From NCBI RefSeq assembly GCF_013402915.1, contig NC_050724.1, positions 868,001 through 932,000 on the forward strand: DNA of 64,000 bases, given 5' to 3'. Both the position numbers and the translations under genes were made by a program. The notes beneath the pieces are model-generated. The model was not told the DNA's origin and made no database searches. It was given only the letters and a program-made list of their open reading frames with translations. Of the stretch, positions 59,327-64,000 are shown one piece after another; the first letter of the stretch is position 1; each line of letters starts with the position of its first letter. Origin of the DNA: Zygotorulaspora mrakii. Lineage: Eukaryota > Ascomycota > Saccharomycetes > Saccharomycetales > Saccharomycetaceae.

Positions 59327-62300
59327 ATGGTGGCTACGAAGATGCCTCGTAAAAACTTGGGCAGCTATGAAGATAGAAAAGTAGGTCAGAAGCTACCTGT
59401 AAATACTGCAAAACTAAAAAAAAAAGCTCAGATTGCTTCCGAGGCTCCAATTATATCTAATAGGCCCAGAAGGTTCAGTTTGATATATTCTTCAGATTCC
59501 TCGCTGACCGATGTACCAGAAGAAGGCAACCGAAGAGTGGATTTGGGAGTCTCTGCCGCTAATAGAAGACATGGAAAAGTGAAAAGTATATCAAATAATG
59601 CCACAGGTAAAAGAAGTAAACTGATACACCAGTCTTCTAATTCAGATAATGAAAGCACAGATTCATCAAACTATCAAGCTGTTGCAAGCGACAACAATAA
59701 TGACTATGGTGTTGATGAAGGTGATGAAAACAGTAGCGATAGTGATAGCGAAAGTGATAGTGACAGTGATAGTGGCAGTGATAGTGATAGTGAACTAACG
59801 AGTTCTGACGATGAGACTATAGATTTTGTCAAATTAACCGCCCAAAGGAAGAAAAGAGCGATGAAGGCGCTTTCTGCCTTGAAAAGGAGTAAATCACCTA
59901 CAAAATCTGCTGTAAATGATGAAAAGCGCATTGGAAAAAATAAGGAAAATCGTGTTTCAACTCAAGTGCAGGATTCAACTTCTGATCCCGCCTCCGAGTC
60001 TGATTACGATTCTAATCAGAATTCTGGGTCTTCCTCGGATAATGAGGGAAGCGGTGTTGATAACAACGGTGCATTGGCATTTAATTTCAGAAAGGATGAC
60101 GATGGGATAAGGTATGGTAGAGTGAGCAACCAGGGCAGTGAAGAAGATATAGGTGAGGAAGTTAAAGAATCTAATGAAATACAAGTTTCAGCACTAGAGA
60201 ATGACAATTTAAATCGATTTAATGTTCCAGAATTCTCCGCGTCAGAAGAGTCTGAATATGACATCGACCAAGATGCGTACTTTAATGTGATTGATGATGA
60301 AAACATTTCGTTGAATGAAATGGACACTGGATTGGAAACCGGAGAAGACGAGCTGCCATTGCTTCAAGAGGAAGAAAAGAATCTAGTCTCGCAATTGCAA
60401 GATGATGATGAACTATCGTTTGATGGTAGCATACATGAATCTGGCTCAGATCCCGCAGAAAGATCTAGGAACGAAAACAAGAACAAAGATGAGGAATACG
60501 ATGATGAAGATGAAGAAATGACAATTTTCGATATGCCATTTTATGAAGATCCAAAATTTGCGAGTCTCTATTACTGTGAAGATGGCAATGAACCTCGTCT
60601 AAGTTTGAGCACTTCTTTACCACTGTTGATAACTGATGAGAAAAGGTTGAAATTGAAGAGAAGGGAAGCGAAAAAGATTGAAAGAAAGGAGTTAATGGAA
60701 AGAAGACGAAATTTAAAACAAGGTAAAAATAAAGGTTTGAAGGTTGATGTTGGTGAATACATATTCGGTGTATTTTTCCAAGACGAGAATGAGGATGACG
60801 ATCACGACCACGACGGTCGTAGTAGGGAAGGTAAACGTCGCGTAGAGTTCAACAAAAACTTGGATTTAGAGTCACCATTGCGTCGGTTGGGTTCCGCGGC
60901 AGCATCTGATGCTAGTTCGGACGATGAATATGAGAACATCTTATTAGACATAGCCCATTTGCCATCAGAAGATGATGATTATATGGACGAGGAAAAGAAA
61001 GAAGATTTGAAGGATAGCTCAGGCAGCGTGGTAAAAGTTGAAGAGATAGAGCGTAAAGATTATGTTCCGGGCGATTCAGAAATCGATATGGATGCAGATG
61101 AAGGTTATGACGATGATGATGACGATGACGATGATATGACTGATACCAATGTTTTTATCGATATTGATGACTTGGATCCTGATTCGTTCTATTTCCAAGC
61201 ACTTGACGATGAAAACTCGTCTTCCTTTTCTGAAACGACATCTGATGATACGGATTTGGACGATAAAAAAATCTCTAAGGATGAAGTTACGGAAACCATA
61301 GTATATGTCGACGATGAATCAACGGACGAAGACGATAATTTGCCATCACCAAGCGCTCAAAGCAAGGCTATTGGATCAAAAGCCAAAGAGGTTGTCAGTG
61401 CCAATATAGTTGGGCTAAGACCCCCAAAATTAGGAACATGGGAGACTGATAGCAAACCCTTTACAATAATTGATGGTCTTTCCACAAAGTCTTTGTACCC
61501 ACTAATCCAGGAGCATCAACAATTTTTAGAGCAACAAAGAGCACAGTCCCAATCACCGGACGCACATTCTATGCCCGACCTAAGTCCAGCTAATGGAGAT
61601 GAATTGACACTGAACGAATTGTTAAATATGAGTGAGTTAGAAGACGAAGAGAGCGCTGCACCATCATATTCTAAAGCAGTTTCTGATTGGTATAAAAAAC
61701 CTACGGTACCTCTTTCTGCCTTCCGAAACAAAGGTGTCAACTCTATGGAGGAGGATGAGTACATGCTGCCCGCCAATTCTACTAGGAAAGTACCCATTGG
61801 TTATATAGGAACTGAAAGAACTCGCAGAAAGATTGATAAAATGAAAGAATTACAAAGAAAGAAATCTGAGAAGAGAAGGAAATTGAAAAAAAGAAAGAAG
61901 TTGCTCAAGCTAAAGAGGGAACGAGAGCGAATGGATAAGGAAAACTCTCTGTTGAGCGAGAAAACACCTGAGCTTGATGCGGGTGCCTTAATTGATACTC
62001 TTCATCCATTTTCGGAGATCGAATCGCAAACTGATAACTTCAAAAAGTATTCTATTCCGGCCTCTGAGAGGAAGAATTCTGCTAAGAGTGTGGGCCTGGA
62101 AGAGATCAATGAAATTCTCGGTAAAGATAATAGTGATCTCAGCTGTGTATACGATATACCTGCAACTGGTGCTGATTTAATAGGTATTTCTGACGCGGAT
62201 ATTGTGACATCTCTAACTGCGCCAATCCAACTGACGGACTTTGAAAGTGGCAGTTCATGGAGAAGAAGACAGAGTATGGTAGAAGCCGCGGCTGAGAACC

Positions 62301-62413
62301 TTCGTTTTACAAAAAATGGGTTATTCAGTGAAAGTGCTTTGGCCGATATCGAAGGTATTATTGGAAATGGCCCTACCTCTGGTGCTTTCGAATTCAATGA
62401 AGCTCTTCAGTAA
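59327..62413 (+). CDS. IFH1: Ifh1/Crf1 ribosomal protein gene coregulator
   Basis: A 1028-residue acidic protein (S. cerevisiae Ifh1 1085). The N-terminal third is Ser/Asp/Glu-rich with a tandem SerAsp tract (about residues 136-156). The conserved forkhead-binding region that docks on the Fhl1 FHA domain is visible in the block TIFDMPFYEDPKF followed by LPLLITDEK (about 400-445) with a basic helix after it. A C-terminal conserved part (about 770-1028) is shared with Crf1 (YDR223W). Ifh1 activates ribosomal protein genes with Fhl1 and Rap1 under TORC1 control; Crf1 is its duplicated repressor relative. The gene is the undivided ancestor of YLR223C and YDR223W. Confidence 0.88.
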   Translation: MVATKMPRKNLGSYEDRKVGQKLPVNTAKLKKKAQIASEAPIISNRPRRFSLIYSSDSSLTDVPEEGNRRVDLGVSAANRRHGKVKSISNNATGKRSKLIHQSSNSDNESTDSSNYQAVASDNNNDYGVDEGDENSSDSDSESDSDSDSGSDSDSELTSSDDETIDFVKLTAQRKKRAMKALSALKRSKSPTKSAVNDEKRIGKNKENRVSTQVQDSTSDPASESDYDSNQNSGSSSDNEGSGVDNNGALAFNFRKDDDGIRYGRVSNQGSEEDIGEEVKESNEIQVSALENDNLNRFNVPEFSASEESEYDIDQDAYFNVIDDENISLNEMDTGLETGEDELPLLQEEEKNLVSQLQDDDELSFDGSIHESGSDPAERSRNENKNKDEEYDDEDEEMTIFDMPFYEDPKFASLYYCEDGNEPRLSLSTSLPLLITDEKRLKLKRREAKKIERKELMERRRNLKQGKNKGLKVDVGEYIFGVFFQDENEDDDHDHDGRSREGKRRVEFNKNLDLESPLRRLGSAAASDASSDDEYENILLDIAHLPSEDDDYMDEEKKEDLKDSSGSVVKVEEIERKDYVPGDSEIDMDADEGYDDDDDDDDDMTDTNVFIDIDDLDPDSFYFQALDDENSSSFSETTSDDTDLDDKKISKDEVTETIVYVDDESTDEDDNLPSPSAQSKAIGSKAKEVVSANIVGLRPPKLGTWETDSKPFTIIDGLSTKSLYPLIQEHQQFLEQQRAQSQSPDAHSMPDLSPANGDELTLNELLNMSELEDEESAAPSYSKAVSDWYKKPTVPLSAFRNKGVNSMEEDEYMLPANSTRKVPIGYIGTERTRRKIDKMKELQRKKSEKRRKLKKRKKLLKLKRERERMDKENSLLSEKTPELDAGALIDTLHPFSEIESQTDNFKKYSIPASERKNSAKSVGLEEINEILGKDNSDLSCVYDIPATGADLIGISDADIVTSLTAPIQLTDFESGSSWRRRQSMVEAAAENLRFTKNGLFSESALADIEGIIGNGPTSGAFEFNEALQ
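59733..59797 (+). repeat. gatagtgatagc-type repeat coding Ser-Asp tract in IFH1
   Basis: In-frame hexanucleotide-like units code alternating Ser and Asp. The tract is a likely CK2 substrate in acidic surroundings. Confidence 0.8.
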
Positions 62414-62764
62414 AAAGTATTGCATCGGGACACGCGAGAATGTATTTGCCCAGGTTCCAGTGGCTCATTCTTGTTTGTCTCCTTTTTTCGCACTATTATA
62501 TAATTATTTAATCTACTACTGTAGAAAACACATGATTTTGAGGATAAATAGCATTAAAGGTAAAAATGGTCCCTTCTATTGGGTGCTACAATTCAGTTGA
62601 TAAGAACAGTGTTTGTAGTTTGACCTGTTTTCGTGCGTAATGATTGAAAAATTTCAGAATCGCATCTCATCGCATAAAAAAAGCTAGTAATAGATTCAAA
62701 TAGCTGGTACACAACCATAATGTATCACCAAAAGTTATATTTTAATTGTCACAAGCTCTAAAAT
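62414..62764. other. IFH1-UTP13 intergenic region
   Basis: About 350 bases with the IFH1 3' flank and the UTP13 promoter, whose RRPE and PAC elements have their own entry. No further gene is seen. Confidence 0.6.
62645..62673 (+). promoter_or_regulatory. RRPE plus PAC promoter module before UTP13
   Basis: TGAAAAATTT (RRPE, Stb3 site) at 62645-62654 and CTCATCGC (reverse complement of PAC GCGATGAG, Dot6/Tod6 site) at 62666-62673, about 95-120 bases before the UTP13 ATG. This pair marks ribosome-biogenesis promoters and fits a SSU processome gene. Confidence 0.8.
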
Positions 62765-64000
62765 ATGGATTTGAAAACTAGCTACAATGGTACCCCATTG
62801 AATCCAATATACGCTGGCAGTGGAGCGATTGCCACGATATCGAAAGACGGAGATATACTTGCTTGTCCGATGCTGGATGAGATAAATGTCATTCAGCTGC
62901 TACCGACTCGAAAGATACTGCATACGATTGAAAATGATGATGAACAAGAAATAACTGCGTTGAAATTAACCGCGGATGGCCGATACCTGTGCTTTGTGTC
63001 GCAAGCACAATTGCTTAAGATCTTTGACTTAAGTACGGGAAAAATACTCAAGTCGATGAAGATTTCCTCGCCCGCATACATCCTTGACACTGATTCCACA
63101 TCTACTCTTGTGGCTGTCGGTGGTACTGATGGTAGTGTGACTGTTGTTGATATTGAAAACGGGTATATTACGCATTCATTGAAAGGGCATGGTGGCACAA
63201 TTTCGAGTCTCAAGTTCTATGGTGAGCGCAACAATAGCAAGTGGCTCTTGGCGTCGGGTGATACTAACGGTACCGTCAAAGTTTGGGATTTAGTGAAAAG
63301 GAAATGTTTGCATACCACCCAAGAGCACACGACAGCGGTTCGTGGCATGGACTTCCGTTCAACAGACGATGAAGATACCCTGCAAATGATCACTGGTGGC
63401 AGAGATGACATAATCAACTACTGGGAATTGAATATGAAGAAGAAATGTAAACTTTTGAAAACAATTGCTGTTCATCAGCAAGTCGAATCATGTGGGTTTG
63501 TCAATTCACCTGAACGAAATCTGATATATACAGCAGGTGGTGACGCAGTTTTTCAAATTGTATCTCTGCAAAATGAAGGCATTATAAAGAAAACACGGAA
63601 GCCTATAGAGGAACTGTTTATTGTAGGTGTACTACCAATTTTAAATGATCAACAACTTTATCTTGTTCTATCGGATCAAACTCTGCTTTTGTTGGATATG
63701 CAAAGGGCTTTGTCAAGTGGCGAGGAAATTATGAAAATAGAATCACGCATTGCTGGTAACCACGGTACAGTTGCCGATATCAGAGCTGTGGGTCCAGATT
63801 TAGACAAATTGGCTTTGGCTACAAATTCGCCTGCACTAAGAATGATATCCATGCCTAGGGATTCAAATGATACACTGTGTATTGATGCTGAAATTTATGA
63901 AGGACATGCAGATCTTTTGAATTCATTGGATGCTACTGAAGACGGATTATGGCTTGCAACTGGTTCTAAGGATAATTCAGCTATTTTATGGCATTACGAA
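62765..64000 (+). CDS. UTP13: SSU processome WD40 protein Utp13 (5' part, cut by window end)
   Basis: The frame opens at ATG 62765 and runs 412 codons to the window end with no stop. It begins MDLKTSYNGTPLNPIYAG and has WD40 repeats, for example SLKFYG...LLASGDTNGTVKVWD, GGRDDIINYWE and LNSLDATEDGLWLATGSKD (each repeat ends in a Trp-Asp-like pair). Utp13 belongs to the UtpB module with Pwp2, Dip2, Utp21, Utp18 and Utp6, acting on the 35S pre-rRNA in the nucleolus. S. cerevisiae Utp13 (YLR222C) has 817 residues, so about half is present. It ends the interleaved block. Confidence 0.95.
   Translation, partial: MDLKTSYNGTPLNPIYAGSGAIATISKDGDILACPMLDEINVIQLLPTRKILHTIENDDEQEITALKLTADGRYLCFVSQAQLLKIFDLSTGKILKSMKISSPAYILDTDSTSTLVAVGGTDGSVTVVDIENGYITHSLKGHGGTISSLKFYGERNNSKWLLASGDTNGTVKVWDLVKRKCLHTTQEHTTAVRGMDFRSTDDEDTLQMITGGRDDIINYWELNMKKKCKLLKTIAVHQQVESCGFVNSPERNLIYTAGGDAVFQIVSLQNEGIIKKTRKPIEELFIVGVLPILNDQQLYLVLSDQTLLLLDMQRALSSGEEIMKIESRIAGNHGTVADIRAVGPDLDKLALATNSPALRMISMPRDSNDTLCIDAEIYEGHADLLNSLDATEDGLWLATGSKDNSAILWHYE

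Noticed and set aside
1..64000. CRISPR arrays, phage, bacterial operons or insertion sequences
   Set aside because: Nothing of the kind; the DNA is plainly yeast nuclear sequence.

Overview
The window comes from the nuclear genome of a budding yeast of the family Saccharomycetaceae. Genes are compact and almost all intronless, CTG reads sensibly as leucine, and nearly every protein is recognisable as an orthologue of a Saccharomyces cerevisiae gene. The strongest taxonomic clue is gene order. The window interleaves the S. cerevisiae chromosome IV block YDR200-YDR223 with the chromosome XII block YLR222-YLR238: VPS64/FAR10, SPC19, RAV2, COQ4, THI7, MSC2, TOP3, EBS1/EST1, UME6, BNA5, MSS4, tRNA-Ile(UAU), GCD6, CDC42, TCP1, UPC2/ECM22, AHA1, ADR1, RAD9, ADY4, SPR28, BUR2, MFB1, GTB1, YDR222W/YLR225C, UCC1, CRF1/IFH1, UTP13. 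This is the single unduplicated order expected of a yeast that did not pass through the whole-genome duplication (Zygosaccharomyces/Torulaspora or Lachancea/Kluyveromyces side). I cannot name the genus from the sequence alone.

Layout. 1-4.7 kb: four tightly packed housekeeping genes (FHA tail-anchored protein, DASH subunit, RAVE subunit, ubiquinone biosynthesis). 4.7-9.8 kb: a thiamine/nicotinamide-riboside-type NCS1 permease and an MSC2 zinc transporter, divergently transcribed around a 1.15 kb GC-rich promoter region; the GC-rich composition runs into the 5' halves of both genes. 9.8-16 kb: TOP3 and the EST1/EBS1 orthologue around a 1.6 kb gap that carries a decayed coding-like frame. 16-23 kb: UME6, kynureninase, and the PI4P 5-kinase MSS4. 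22.9-24.8 kb: a cluster of three decayed, related repeats (two direct, one inverted) next to a tRNA-Leu-like relic and an intact intron-containing tRNA-Ile(UAU). 24.8-35 kb: GCD6, CDC42, TCP1, the sterol regulator UPC2/ECM22 with sterol-response-like elements in its own promoter, and AHA1 with a heat shock element. 35-43 kb: a long HAD-family protein that has no counterpart at this locus in S. cerevisiae, then ADR1 behind a 1.7 kb GC-rich promoter that contains a perfect URS1 and a cluster of TTTGACCC motifs. 43-64 kb: RAD9, ADY4 (probably spliced), SPR28, BUR2, MFB1, GTB1, a YDR222W-like gene, UCC1, IFH1/CRF1 and the 5' part of UTP13, cut by the window end.

There is no functional operon. Links between genes are regulatory or by complex: Ume6 (encoded here) would bind the URS1 upstream of ADR1; UPC2 probably regulates itself; Ifh1 (ribosomal protein genes) and Utp13 (SSU processome, RRPE/PAC promoter) both belong to ribosome production. 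Several genes (SPR28, ADY4, UME6) have meiotic roles in S. cerevisiae. All functional assignments rest on recalled family knowledge and motifs read by eye; no database search was run.
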